From the NCBI RefSeq assembly GCF_900239345.1, contig NZ_OESZ01000047.1:52943-116942 (forward strand): a stretch of 64,000 bases of DNA. Direction: 5' to 3'. The translations under genes and the position numbers were made by a program. The notes under the pieces were generated by a model. That model was not told the DNA's origin. It saw nothing but the letters and a program-made list of their open reading frames with translations, and did no database searches. This document shows, in pieces, positions 9,478-18,271 of this stretch (its first letter is position 1; each line of letters begins with the position of its first letter). This DNA comes from Tenacibaculum dicentrarchi (lineage in GTDB: Bacteria; Bacteroidota; Bacteroidia; Flavobacteriales; Flavobacteriaceae).

Positions 9478-11157
9478 TTAAAAAGCATCGGTAACACATC
9501 CTTTTGATGCTGATACTACTGATTTTGCGTATTTATATAAAATTCCTTTTTTGTGTTTTAATTCTGGTGCAACCCAATTTTTTCTTCTATCTGCTAATTC
9601 TTGTTCAGAAAGTAAAACATTTATTGAGTTATCTTCGGCACTAATTTTAATTTTATCACCTGTTTTTAAAAGTGCGATATTTCCTCCTGATTGTGCTTCA
9701 GGTGTTATGTGTCCTACCACAAAACCGTGTGTTCCTCCAGAAAAACGACCATCGGTAATTAAAGCTACCGATTTTCCTAAACCAGCACCCATAATTAATG
9801 ATGTTGGTTTTAACATTTCAGGCATTCCTGGTCCTCCTTTTGGTCCTACATATCGAATAACAACCACATCGCCTCTTTCAACTTCTCCGTTTGATATTCC
9901 TGTATTTGCTTCTTGTTCGCTATTATAAACAACTGCTTTTCCTTCAAAAAGTAACCCTTCATTCCCTGAAATTTTAGCGACAGCTCCTTCCGCAGCTAAA
10001 TTCCCATAAATTATTTGAATATTTCCTGATGTTTTTAACGCTTTATCTTTCGGATGAATTACATCTTGTGCTTCAAATTCCATTGGTGTAACATCGGCTA
10101 AATTTTCGGCTAATGTTTTTCCTGTAACTGTTAAACAATCGCCATGTAAATAGCCATTATCTAACAAATATTTCATAATTGCAGGGGTTCCTCCAACCGA
10201 ATGTACATCTTCCATTAAGTATTTTCCTGAAGGTTTTAAATCGGCAATTAATGGAGTTCTATCACTTACTTTTTGAAAATCATCTAAGGTAAAATCAATA
10301 TCAGCAGCGTGAGCAATTGCTAAAAAGTGCAATACCGCATTGGTCGAACCTCCCAAAGCATTTACAAGTGCAATGGCATTTTCTATGGATTTTTTAGAGA
10401 TAATATCCAACGGTTTTAAATCTAATTCTAATAAATTTTTAATTGCCAAAGCGGTTCTTTCAGCTTCGGATAATTTATTCGGATTTTCCGCAGGAATTGA
10501 CGAATTATACGGTAATGAAAACCCCATACATTCAATTGCCGAAGCCATAGTATTTGCGGTGTACATTCCGCCACAAGCTCCTGCCCCAGGAATAGCTCTT
10601 TTGATAATTTCTTTATATTCGTCTTCGTCAATTTCACCTGCAACTTTTTGTCCTAAAGCTTCAAATGCCGATACAATATTTAATTTTTTTCCTTTATAAT
10701 TCCCTGAAGCGATTGTTCCGCCGTACATCATAATTGACGGACGATTTAAACGCAACATGGCAATAACAGCACCAGGCATATTTTTATCGCAACCAACTAC
10801 GGAAACTAGTGCATCGTAACTCTGTGCGTTCATGACTATTTCAATAGAATCGGCAATAACATCTCTTGACGCTAATGAATAATTCATTCCTGAAGTTCCC
10901 ATAGAAATTCCATCAGAAACACCAATTGTATTAAAACCCAAACCGACTAAACCTGCAATTTTTGTTTCAATTTTAACTTCTGATGCCAAATTATTCAAGT
11001 GCATATTACACGGATTTCCGTCATATCCTGTACTTGCAATTCCGACTTGAGCTTTACTCATATCTTCTTCGGTTAAACCCACGGCATAAAGCATTGCTTG
11101 AGAAGCTGGTTGCGATTCGTCTTGTGTTAACCTGCTACTGTGTTTGTTTAATTTCAT
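9478..11157 (-). CDS. ilvD: dihydroxy-acid dehydratase
   Basis: 559 residues, normal length for IlvD/Edd family members. It dehydrates dihydroxy acids to the 2-oxo acids of valine and isoleucine and needs an iron-sulfur cluster. Cluster cysteines are visible in [17 protein letters not shown] and [32 protein letters not shown] near residue 475 is the C-terminal signature. It is the first structural gene of the ilv operon and lies about 290 bases after the attenuator at 11449-11480, so its transcription probably depends on the leader peptide described there. Confidence 0.96.
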   Translation of the reverse strand: MKLNKHSSRLTQDESQPASQAMLYAVGLTEEDMSKAQVGIASTGYDGNPCNMHLNNLASEVKIETKIAGLVGLGFNTIGVSDGISMGTSGMNYSLASRDVIADSIEIVMNAQSYDALVSVVGCDKNMPGAVIAMLRLNRPSIMMYGGTIASGNYKGKKLNIVSAFEALGQKVAGEIDEDEYKEIIKRAIPGAGACGGMYTANTMASAIECMGFSLPYNSSIPAENPNKLSEAERTALAIKNLLELDLKPLDIISKKSIENAIALVNALGGSTNAVLHFLAIAHAADIDFTLDDFQKVSDRTPLIADLKPSGKYLMEDVHSVGGTPAIMKYLLDNGYLHGDCLTVTGKTLAENLADVTPMEFEAQDVIHPKDKALKTSGNIQIIYGNLAAEGAVAKISGNEGLLFEGKAVVYNSEQEANTGISNGEVERGDVVVIRYVGPKGGPGMPEMLKPTSLIMGAGLGKSVALITDGRFSGGTHGFVVGHITPEAQSGGNIALLKTGDKIKISAEDNSINVLLSEQELADRRKNWVAPELKHKKGILYKYAKSVVSASKGCVTDAF

Positions 11158-11448
11158 TTTATTTCTTTTTAATCTCTTTTAATCTAAATCGTACTGCTTA
11201 TACTTTTTAAAGCAATTATTACTATTGTTAAAGTGGATAATCAAAATTATTTTATTGTATTTTAATAACTATCTTTTTTCTGATTATTTAATGATACTCA
11301 ACAGCTTAATCAAAAACACAACCAGCTAAAAAACAACTAATTACCAATTAAATTATATACTATTCAATACTTTAAATTCCTGCTATAAAAACAGTAATTA
11401 ACAAATACATAGCTTTTTATTTAAAAACTCATATATTATATGGCTAAC
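11158..11448 (-). other. untranslated stretch between the ilv attenuator and ilvD
   Basis: A very A+T-rich run of 291 bases with no plausible gene on either strand. It would be the 5' leader of the read-through ilv mRNA. I see no further strong hairpin in it. Confidence 0.5.
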
Positions 11449-11480
11449 AAAAAAAGCTTCCTAAAATAGGAAGCTTTTTA
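11449..11480 (-). terminator. attenuator terminator of the ilv operon
   Basis: On the minus strand AAAAAGCTTCCTA pairs perfectly with TAGGAAGCTTTTT around a short TTT loop and is followed by a T run. This is a strong intrinsic terminator placed after the Ile/Val leader peptide and before ilvD. The 5' arm (CUUCCU) can instead pair with AGGAAG at 11502-11507, which overlaps the leader stop codon, giving the alternative antiterminator fold expected for ribosome-controlled attenuation. Confidence 0.85.
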
Positions 11481-11506
11481 ATTTATAAAAAATAAAATAC
11501 ACTTCC

Positions 11507-11569
11507 TTATCCTTGTGAAATAATCACAACGACAATAATAGAAATAATATTTAAAATTTGTTTTTTCAT
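11507..11569 (-). CDS. ilv operon leader peptide (Ile/Val attenuator peptide)
   Basis: A 20-residue open frame, MKKQILNIISIIVVVIISQG. It contains seven isoleucines, three valines and one leucine, with an IIVVVII run, exactly what a branched-chain amino-acid leader peptide should contain. The stop codon lies within the RNA segment that can form the antiterminator, and a strong terminator follows 27 bases later. When charged tRNA-Ile or tRNA-Val is scarce the ribosome would stall in the run, free the antiterminator and let polymerase continue into ilvD. The peptide itself needs no function. Too short for ordinary gene callers. The mechanism is inferred from the enterobacterial ilv leaders. Confidence 0.82.
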   Translation of the reverse strand: MKKQILNIISIIVVVIISQG

Positions 11570-11771
11570 TTAATATCGCAAAGATGCGTGTTTTTTATTA
11601 AATTATCCTAAATAAAAATCAATATTTTAGATAAAACACATATTTTACGAAATTCTTAATTTAAGCAATAATTTTAACTTTTTTTTCTTGTAAATTAACC
11701 AAATGTGACTAATTACAAAGTATATTATAATTTATAATAGTTTTTTTTAGATATAAAATAAAGTAGCGACT

Positions 11772-11789
11772 AAAAAACAGGTGTTTTTT
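11772..11789 (-). terminator. short hairpin at the end of the fic/secreted-protein pair
   Basis: AAAAAACA pairs with TGTTTTTT around a two-base loop and overlaps the stop codon at 11788. It is weak, but it is the only terminator-like structure before the ilv leader region. Confidence 0.3.
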
Positions 11790-12504
11790 ATTGATTTAAG
11801 TAATATTTTCTTAATTTAAACAGCGCATGTTCATATTTTGATTGGCAACTTTCAATATTTCCTTCAAAGCGTATTTCTTTTTTTACTCCAAAACAAAAAA
11901 GACCTTTACCTTTCGCCATTCGTCCTAATTTACGTGCTGCTTTAGCTGATAACTTTTCATAAAGAGGTGTTACAATTTCACATTGTTCTATTTTCGTGTT
12001 TTTAACATCCCATTGTTTTGCTTGTTCTCCTTTTAGTATTTTTTCAGAAAAAAGAATATTTTTAAGGAGTGGAAAATAATATTTCAACACATTTTTAGAG
12101 CCTTGATTTGCAAACCAAATAATTTCTTTATTTCTGATAATAATTTTCCGAATAAAATAATTATCAATTTTAGAAAACTGCGTTGCCACGATAGCCATTA
12201 TTCCTACGGAAATTATTTCGTGTCCGTTCTTTTTTCGAGCCTTATCAAACCATCGATAAAAATCACGAATTTGACTTATTTTTTGATATTTTAAATAACC
12301 GTCATTTATAGAAAGATTATAGGTATTAGCTTTTTCCCAGATTTTTGTATTTCTTTTTCTGTCTTTTTTAAGCCAACAGCCTTTACAAAGGATATTTTTA
12401 TTGGTTACTTTTTTGTAGCTTCTTAAATTTTTCCATTCTTGAGAAAAGCCATTATAAGCATTTAAAATAAGTAAAAAAAATACGGCGCTAAATAGCTTTT
12501 TCAT
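11788..12504 (-). CDS. secreted or periplasmic protein of unknown function
   Basis: 238 residues that I do not recognise. It starts with a clear signal peptide (MKKLFSAVFFLLILNAYNGFSQ). The mature part is strongly basic (many K and R) and has a CKGCWLKKDRKRN segment near residue 41 with two close cysteines. A second cysteine cluster lies further on (IEQCEIVTP, FCFGVKK, SCQSKYEHALFKL). The start codon overlaps the end of the fic gene by 17 bases, so the two are translationally linked. Whether the link is functional is unknown. Confidence 0.65.
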   Translation of the reverse strand: MKKLFSAVFFLLILNAYNGFSQEWKNLRSYKKVTNKNILCKGCWLKKDRKRNTKIWEKANTYNLSINDGYLKYQKISQIRDFYRWFDKARKKNGHEIISVGIMAIVATQFSKIDNYFIRKIIIRNKEIIWFANQGSKNVLKYYFPLLKNILFSEKILKGEQAKQWDVKNTKIEQCEIVTPLYEKLSAKAARKLGRMAKGKGLFCFGVKKEIRFEGNIESCQSKYEHALFKLRKYYLNQ

Positions 12505-13630
12505 TATTATTTACAGCTATTTTTAGTTCATAATTCGTACTTCTTCCGCCACTTTTTTCTTTCTGTAATATTTCTTTTTTGATAAGATTTTGAATATCTC
12601 TTAGTGCCGTATCTTGAGAGCATTTACATATTTTCCCCCATTTAGAAGTCGTTAATTTTCCGTCAAAACCATCAAGTAATTTATTTAGCATTTTATGTTG
12701 CCGTTCATTAAGAATAATTTTAGAATTTAATTTCCAAAATTCTGCTTTTATTAAAATTTTAGATAATAATTCTGACGTTGATTCAAAAGAGTTTTTTAAA
12801 CATTCTAAAAACCAAAGTATCCAATCGGTAATTTCAGAATTTCCTTTTTGTGTTTTTTCTAAAATGTCATAATATTGCTTTCTTTCAATTCGTATTTGAG
12901 AAGACATACTATAAAATCGTTTCGCGCTATTATCGGAACGAGCAAGTAGCATTTCGGTAATTGCTCTGGTAATTCTTCCGTTTCCATCTTCAAAAGGATG
13001 AATTGTAATAAACCATAAATGTACAATTGCCGATTTTAAAACTGGGTCTGTTTCATTTTCCGTTTCTATCCAGTTAATTAAATTTTCTATTTCAGAAGCT
13101 ATTCTATCTGAATTTGGAGCTTCAAAATGTATTTTTTCTTTGCCCATTGCTCCCGAAATAACTTGCATTGCCCCTGTCGTATCTTTTCTCCAATCTGCGA
13201 CTATAATTTTATACATATTACTCCATCCTGTTGGAAATAAAGAAGAATGCCAACCGAATAATCGCTCTTTTGTTATTGGTAAATCATAACGCTGTGTTGC
13301 ATCAAGCATCATTTCAACTATTCCATCAATATGTCTTTCTGATTCTATAGCTCCAGCTAATTCGATACCTAATCTTCGTGCAACAGAAGAACGAACTTGT
13401 TCTAAATCTAAAATTTCGCCTTCTATTTCAGAAGATTTAACAATTTCAAGAGTTATGGTATTTAAAACAGCTTCATCTTGTAAATCAAAACCAAGAGATT
13501 CCATTTTCCCTAATAATCGACCTTGTAAATTTCTTGTTTCAGCTAATTTAGCTGAAATCAATTTTTCATTCCAAGTAAAATTTGTCCAATTATCTTTTTC
13601 GTGTATGTAAATATTTTTTATTCTCTGCAT
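12488..13630 (-). CDS. Fic family AMP-transferase with N-terminal DUF4172 and C-terminal winged helix
   Basis: 380 residues. The Fic core has the complete catalytic motif HPFEDGNGR near residue 210; this family transfers AMP from ATP to a target Ser/Thr/Tyr. The N-terminal DUF4172 region contains SSEIEGE, which fits the auto-inhibitory helix motif [S/T]xxxE[G/N] of class II Fic proteins, so activity should be self-restrained. The last ~80 residues (LTTSKWGKICKCSQDTALRDIQNLI) look like a winged helix-turn-helix. I start at MQRIKNIYIH (13630) and not 7 codons upstream (13651), because the upstream codons overlap the operator-like repeats. It lies between the ilv and leu operons and overlaps the secreted-protein gene. 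Confidence 0.87.
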   Translation of the reverse strand: MQRIKNIYIHEKDNWTNFTWNEKLISAKLAETRNLQGRLLGKMESLGFDLQDEAVLNTITLEIVKSSEIEGEILDLEQVRSSVARRLGIELAGAIESERHIDGIVEMMLDATQRYDLPITKERLFGWHSSLFPTGWSNMYKIIVADWRKDTTGAMQVISGAMGKEKIHFEAPNSDRIASEIENLINWIETENETDPVLKSAIVHLWFITIHPFEDGNGRITRAITEMLLARSDNSAKRFYSMSSQIRIERKQYYDILEKTQKGNSEITDWILWFLECLKNSFESTSELLSKILIKAEFWKLNSKIILNERQHKMLNKLLDGFDGKLTTSKWGKICKCSQDTALRDIQNLIKKEILQKEKSGGRSTNYELKIAVNNNEKAI

Positions 13631-13716
13631 AATATGCGGTAAAAATAACAATTATTCTCCGCAATTAAAACTATCTCTGCATATATTACGGAGAAAAAAC
13701 AGCTTATTCTCCGCAA
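13619..13716. promoter_or_regulatory. operator-like repeat cluster upstream of fic
   Basis: Two identical 13-bp copies of TTATTCTCCGCAA (13652-13664 and 13704-13716, 52 bp apart) flank an inverted relative, TTACGGAGAA, near 13687. A near-palindrome, TCTCTGCATAATATGCGGT, covers the start codon. The fic product ends in a winged helix, so autoregulation is a reasonable inference. Confidence 0.5.
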
Positions 13717-13759
13717 GTGTATTTTTTTACTTGGTATCTTACATCTTATTTTATTGAAA

Positions 13760-13788
13760 AAATCCCGTACTAAAAAGCACGGGATTTC
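13760..13788 (-). terminator. terminator of the leu operon
   Basis: On the minus strand AAATCCCGTGC and its complement close a hairpin of nine or more pairs followed by a T run. It lies 57 bases after the leuB stop and is oriented to end leuA-leuC-leuD-leuB transcripts. Confidence 0.75.
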
Positions 13789-13844
13789 ATTATATTTTTC
13801 AAAAAATCAAATTATTCATTAACCAGAAACCACTTTATACCACT

Positions 13845-14960
13845 TTATATAATAGTACTTTGTCCCATGTGAATATTTTTAAAATTGATATTGCTATCCT
13901 CTTTATTATAAATATAATCAGCAATAAAATCACCAACCTTACTTGTTCCAAAATTCTTGTCAGAAGCAATATCTTGAGTCGTTATTCCTAACTCTAACGA
14001 TTTATCAACAGCCGCTTCTACAACAAACGACTCTTCATGTAAACCTAAATGTTTCAACAACATCGCTGCCGATAAAATAGCCGCTAACGGATTGGCAATA
14101 TCTTTTCCTTTTGCCTGTGGAAATGAACCGTGAATTGGCTCAAAAAGTGCATTTTCTTTTCCGATAGATGAAGAAGCCAATAAACCGATAGAACCACCAA
14201 TTACACTTGCTTCATCCGATAAAATATCGCCAAATAAATTTTCAGTTAAAAGAACATCGAACTGCTTCGGGTTTAAAATTAATTGCATCGCTGCATTATC
14301 AACAAAAATAAAATCAAGTGCTACATCAGGGTATTGTTTTGCTAAAGCAGTAACTGTTTTACGCCATAATCTTGAAGTTTCTAAAACGTTTGCCTTGTCG
14401 ACTAACGTTAATTTTTTACGTCTGTTTTGTGCTGCTTTAAAAGCCAAATGCGCAATGCGTTCAATTTCGAATACAGAATAAGAACAGCTATCAGAAGCCG
14501 TTTGTTTATCGTCACTTAATTCTTTTGTTCCGAAGTAAATTCCGCCCGTTAATTCTCTATAAATAGTAATATCAGTCCCTTGGATAATTTCTCTTTTTAA
14601 GGGAGAATTATCAATTAATTGACTGTATGCTTTTACAGGACGCTCGTTACAAAAAAGCCCTAATTCTTTTCTTAATTTTAACAAACCTTGCTCTGGGCGC
14701 ACCGTTGCAGTAGGATCGTTATCATATTTAGGATCACCAATAGCGCCAAATAAAATAGCATCACTTTTTTTACATAAATCAATGGTTTCTTCTGGCAACG
14801 GATTTCCCGTTTTATCAATAGCGCAAGCACCCATTAAAGCCTCTTTAAACATAAAGGTATGATCATACACATTTGCCACAGCTTTTAACACTTTTTGTGC
14901 CTGAGCAGTTACTTCTGGACCAATACCATCCCCTGGAATTACAGCGATATTAAATTTCAT
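13845..14960 (-). CDS. leuB: 3-isopropylmalate dehydrogenase
   Basis: 371 residues, normal length. It oxidises and decarboxylates 3-isopropylmalate with NAD+ in leucine synthesis. Visible marks: AVIPGDGIGPEV at the N-terminus, YRELTGGIYFG near residue 140, and LTENLFGDILSDEASVIGGS near 240 with the metal-binding aspartates. Last gene of the leu operon, 10 bases after leuD, followed by a strong terminator. Confidence 0.96.
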   Translation of the reverse strand: MKFNIAVIPGDGIGPEVTAQAQKVLKAVANVYDHTFMFKEALMGACAIDKTGNPLPEETIDLCKKSDAILFGAIGDPKYDNDPTATVRPEQGLLKLRKELGLFCNERPVKAYSQLIDNSPLKREIIQGTDITIYRELTGGIYFGTKELSDDKQTASDSCSYSVFEIERIAHLAFKAAQNRRKKLTLVDKANVLETSRLWRKTVTALAKQYPDVALDFIFVDNAAMQLILNPKQFDVLLTENLFGDILSDEASVIGGSIGLLASSSIGKENALFEPIHGSFPQAKGKDIANPLAAILSAAMLLKHLGLHEESFVVEAAVDKSLELGITTQDIASDKNFGTSKVGDFIADYIYNKEDSNINFKNIHMGQSTII

Positions 14961-14970
14961 CTTTTATATT

Positions 14971-15549
14971 TTATAATGAAGCCTCAAAAGCTTCTATTTT
15001 ATCTTTTTTACTTACTAAAAAATCAATATCATCATAGCCATTAATCATACATACTTTTTTATATGGATTAATTTCAAAACTACGCGTACCAACAGCTGTT
15101 TTAATCTCTTGATTTTCTAAGTCAATAATAACACTTGTCGTTGGATTTTCAGTGATTTTTTTCAATATTTTTTTTAAATACTCTTCGGATACCTGCACAG
15201 GTAAAATTCCGTTATTCAAAGCGTTCCCTTTAAATATATCGGCAAAAAAGCTACTAACCACTACTTTAAACCCGTAGCCAGACAACGCCCAAGCCGCATG
15301 TTCTCTACTCGAACCACAGCCAAAATTATCGCCAGCAATTAAAATACTTCCTTTATAATTTTTATTATTTAAGATAAATTCTTCGTTTACGCTTCCATCT
15401 TTATGAAAACGCCAATCTCTAAAAACATTATCGCCAAAACCTTTTTTATCAGTCGCTTTTAAAAAACGAGCAGGAATAATTTGATCGGTATCTACATTTT
15501 CTGTTAGCAACGGAACCGCTGTATCGGTTAATTTTATAAATTTTTCCAT
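14971..15549 (-). CDS. leuD: 3-isopropylmalate dehydratase small subunit
   Basis: 192 residues. The swivelling domain of isopropylmalate isomerase, partner of LeuC. Visible marks: [12 protein letters not shown] near residue 20 and [17 protein letters not shown] near 73, which binds substrate. It begins one base after the leuC stop. Confidence 0.96.
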   Translation of the reverse strand: MEKFIKLTDTAVPLLTENVDTDQIIPARFLKATDKKGFGDNVFRDWRFHKDGSVNEEFILNNKNYKGSILIAGDNFGCGSSREHAAWALSGYGFKVVVSSFFADIFKGNALNNGILPVQVSEEYLKKILKKITENPTTSVIIDLENQEIKTAVGTRSFEINPYKKVCMINGYDDIDFLVSKKDKIEAFEASL

Positions 15550-15550
15550 T

Positions 15551-16933
15551 TTAATTTAACTGTTTTGTAATATCAATAATTTTTCCTGCAACAGCAGTTG
15601 CTGCGGCAATTAATGGGCTTGCTAAAATAGTTCTAGACCCTTGCCCTTGCCTACCTTCAAAATTTCTGTTAGAGGTAGAAACGCAATATTCACCTTCCGG
15701 AATTTTATCATCATTCATTGCCAAACAAGCCGAACAGCCAGGCTGACGCAGTTCAAAACCAGCAGTTTCAAAAATAGTTTTTAAACCCTCCGCTTCAATT
15801 TGTTTTGCCACTTTTTGCGACCCTGGCACTAACCAAGCATTTACATTTTGTGCTTTATGCTTTCCTTTTACGTAATTTGCAACTTCTCTAAAATCTTCAA
15901 TTCGAGAATTTGTACAACTTCCGATAAACACGTAATTTATTTTTTTGTCAATTAAACTTTCGCCTTTTTGAAAGTTCATGTAAGATAATGATTTTTCAAA
16001 AGAAGCATCATTTTCCTGCGGAATATTTTCAGTTATTTTAATTCCCATTCCTGGGTTTGTTCCGAAGGTTATCATCGGCTCAATATCTTCAGCGTTTAAC
16101 GTATATTCCTTATCAAAAGTAGCATTTGTATCGGTTTTTAAGGTTTTCCAATAAGCTACTTTTGTATCAAAATCTTCGCCTTTTGGAGCAAATTCTTTTC
16201 CTTTTACGTAGTCAAAAGTAGTTTTATCAGGAGCAATCATTCCGCCTCTTGCACCCATTTCAATACTCATATTACAAACCGTCATTCTGCCTTCCATCGA
16301 CATTTCTTCAAAGACATTTCCTGCATATTCGCAAAAATACCCTGTCCCTGAATTAGTTCCTAATTGAGCTATAATATAAAGTATCACATCTTTTGGTAAA
16401 ACGCCTTTTTTCAATTTTCCGTTTACCGTAACTCGCAAACTTTTCGGTTTTTGAAGCAACAAACATTGGCTTGCAAAAACTTGTGCCACTTGACTTGTTC
16501 CAATTCCGAAGGCAATGGTTCCAAAAGCTCCATGCGTAGAAGTATGAGAATCTCCACAAACCATGGTCATTCCTGGCTGTGTAATTCCTAATTCTGGCGC
16601 TATAACATGAACAATTCCGTTATTTTCGTGTCCTAATTCGTATAAAGTAATATTATTTTCCTTACAATTTTTAGTTAATTCTGCTAATTGATTTCTCGAT
16701 AAATCATCCTCAATAGGCAAATGCTGATTTACCGTTGGCGTATTATGGTCAGCGGTGGCAACAATTTTATCGGGTCTTGCAACTGGAATATTTCGTTCTT
16801 TCAACTCATTAAAAGCCTGAGGGCTGGTAACTTCGTGAATTAAATGCTTGTCTATATATAAAACCTGTGGACCGTTTTCAATGGTATCTACCACGTGAGC
16901 GTCCCAAACTTTATCAAATAATGTTTTTCCCAT
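15551..16933 (-). CDS. leuC: 3-isopropylmalate dehydratase large subunit
   Basis: 460 residues. The aconitase-type catalytic subunit that interconverts 2- and 3-isopropylmalate. Cluster cysteines are in [16 protein letters not shown] near residue 340 and in [10 protein letters not shown] near 400; [13 protein letters not shown] near 130 is the other signature. Two in-frame ATGs occur 6 bases apart (16939 and 16933). I use the second, [13 protein letters not shown], which fits the family N-terminus. Confidence 0.95.
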   Translation of the reverse strand: MGKTLFDKVWDAHVVDTIENGPQVLYIDKHLIHEVTSPQAFNELKERNIPVARPDKIVATADHNTPTVNQHLPIEDDLSRNQLAELTKNCKENNITLYELGHENNGIVHVIAPELGITQPGMTMVCGDSHTSTHGAFGTIAFGIGTSQVAQVFASQCLLLQKPKSLRVTVNGKLKKGVLPKDVILYIIAQLGTNSGTGYFCEYAGNVFEEMSMEGRMTVCNMSIEMGARGGMIAPDKTTFDYVKGKEFAPKGEDFDTKVAYWKTLKTDTNATFDKEYTLNAEDIEPMITFGTNPGMGIKITENIPQENDASFEKSLSYMNFQKGESLIDKKINYVFIGSCTNSRIEDFREVANYVKGKHKAQNVNAWLVPGSQKVAKQIEAEGLKTIFETAGFELRQPGCSACLAMNDDKIPEGEYCVSTSNRNFEGRQGQGSRTILASPLIAAATAVAGKIIDITKQLN

Positions 16934-16965
16934 TATCATTTATGCTATTATTTATTTGTGCTAAT

Positions 16966-18141
16966 TTATGCTACTATTATTTTTGATATTTTATTGACTT
17001 CCTTCATAATTTCATGAATATCATCATCAATTACTTCTTTTTGTTTATCAGCTAACTTTAAAAATATTTTATATGCCGAATCTAACTGTATTTTTGTCAA
17101 TTCGTAGCCTATATTTTTAGAACGATATGCCAATGCCGCTCTTCCGCTTCGGGCAGTTAAAACGATGGCACTTTCTGTTACACCAACATCTAACGGATTC
17201 ATAATTTCGTAGGTTTCACGGTTTTTAATAACGCCATCTTGATGAATCCCAGAACTATGTGCAAAGGCATTTGCTCCTACAATTGCCTTATTTGGTTGCA
17301 CAGGCATTCCCATACTTTCACGCACCATTATACTCGTATCGTACAATAATTTGGTATTAATATCGGTTTGCAAATTCAAATACGGATGTTGTTTTAATAC
17401 CATTACCACTTCTTCTAAAGCCGTATTTCCTGCACGTTCGCCAATTCCGTTGATGGTACATTCTATTTGTCTTGCTCCGTTAATAACTCCAGCAATTGAA
17501 TTTGCGGTTGCCAAGCCTAAATCGTTATGACAATGACAAGATAAGATTACATTTTCAATTCCTTTTACATTCTCTCTTAAATACTTAATTTTCGCACCAT
17601 ATTCTTCTGGTAAACAATATCCTGTGGTATCAGGAATGTTTAAAACCGTTGCACCTGATTGTATCATTTCTTCGCAGACTTTGGCTAAAAAAGAATTTTC
17701 TGTTCTTCCTGCATCTTCGGCATAAAATTCTACATCATCTACAAAGTTTTTAGCATAAGAAACCGCTTCTTTTCCTCTTCGGATAACCTCACTTTGTGAA
17801 GAATTAAATTTATATTTTATATGAGAATCACTTGTTCCGATTCCTGTATGAATTCTTGGTTTCACCGCATTTTTTAACGCTGCGGCTGCCACTTCAATAT
17901 CTTTTTTAACCGCACGTGTTAATCCACAAACAGTAGCATTTTTAACAATTTTTGAAATTTCTTGTACCGAAGCAAAATCTCCAGGGCTAGACACAGGAAA
18001 ACCAGCTTCAATAACATCGACTCCTAAAAAATCAAGCCTTTCGGCGATAATTAATTTTTGGGTTGTGTCTAACTTACAACCAGGCACTTGCTCGCCATCA
18101 CGAAGTGTTGTATCAAAAATTTGTACTTTATCGTTTTGCAT
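16966..18141 (-). CDS. leuA: 2-isopropylmalate synthase, short form lacking the regulatory domain
   Basis: 391 residues: the complete HMGL-like TIM barrel with [13 protein letters not shown] at residue 10 and [16 protein letters not shown] near 200, then a short helical tail. The usual enterobacterial enzyme has about 520 residues, the extra part being the leucine-binding regulatory domain. That domain is absent here and no frameshifted remnant is visible downstream; leuC begins about 30 bases later. The enzyme condenses acetyl-CoA with 2-oxoisovalerate. A homocitrate- or citramalate-type substrate cannot be excluded from the barrel alone, but the leuCDB context argues for LeuA. Confidence 0.9.
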   Translation of the reverse strand: MQNDKVQIFDTTLRDGEQVPGCKLDTTQKLIIAERLDFLGVDVIEAGFPVSSPGDFASVQEISKIVKNATVCGLTRAVKKDIEVAAAALKNAVKPRIHTGIGTSDSHIKYKFNSSQSEVIRRGKEAVSYAKNFVDDVEFYAEDAGRTENSFLAKVCEEMIQSGATVLNIPDTTGYCLPEEYGAKIKYLRENVKGIENVILSCHCHNDLGLATANSIAGVINGARQIECTINGIGERAGNTALEEVVMVLKQHPYLNLQTDINTKLLYDTSIMVRESMGMPVQPNKAIVGANAFAHSSGIHQDGVIKNRETYEIMNPLDVGVTESAIVLTARSGRAALAYRSKNIGYELTKIQLDSAYKIFLKLADKQKEVIDDDIHEIMKEVNKISKIIVA

Positions 18142-18271
18142 CTATCTTAATTTATTTACCTTTAATTAATCAAATATAGCTGTTGATGTCTTTAATTTAT
18201 TTTTTTTAAAGTATAACGTACGATATTTAACTTTTCAAAAAAAAACTTAAAACATTAAAAAACAAGGGTTT

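Noticed and set aside
9467..9499. Eleven-codon extension at the ilvB N-terminus
   Set aside because: It lies inside the ilvD gene and has no similarity to acetolactate synthase N-termini; MNTKTQ at 9466 is the better start.
11579..11586. -7 box (CATCTTTG) just upstream of the ilv leader peptide
   Set aside because: It misses the first consensus base, has no -33 partner, and would start transcription within three bases of the leader ATG; too weak to call.
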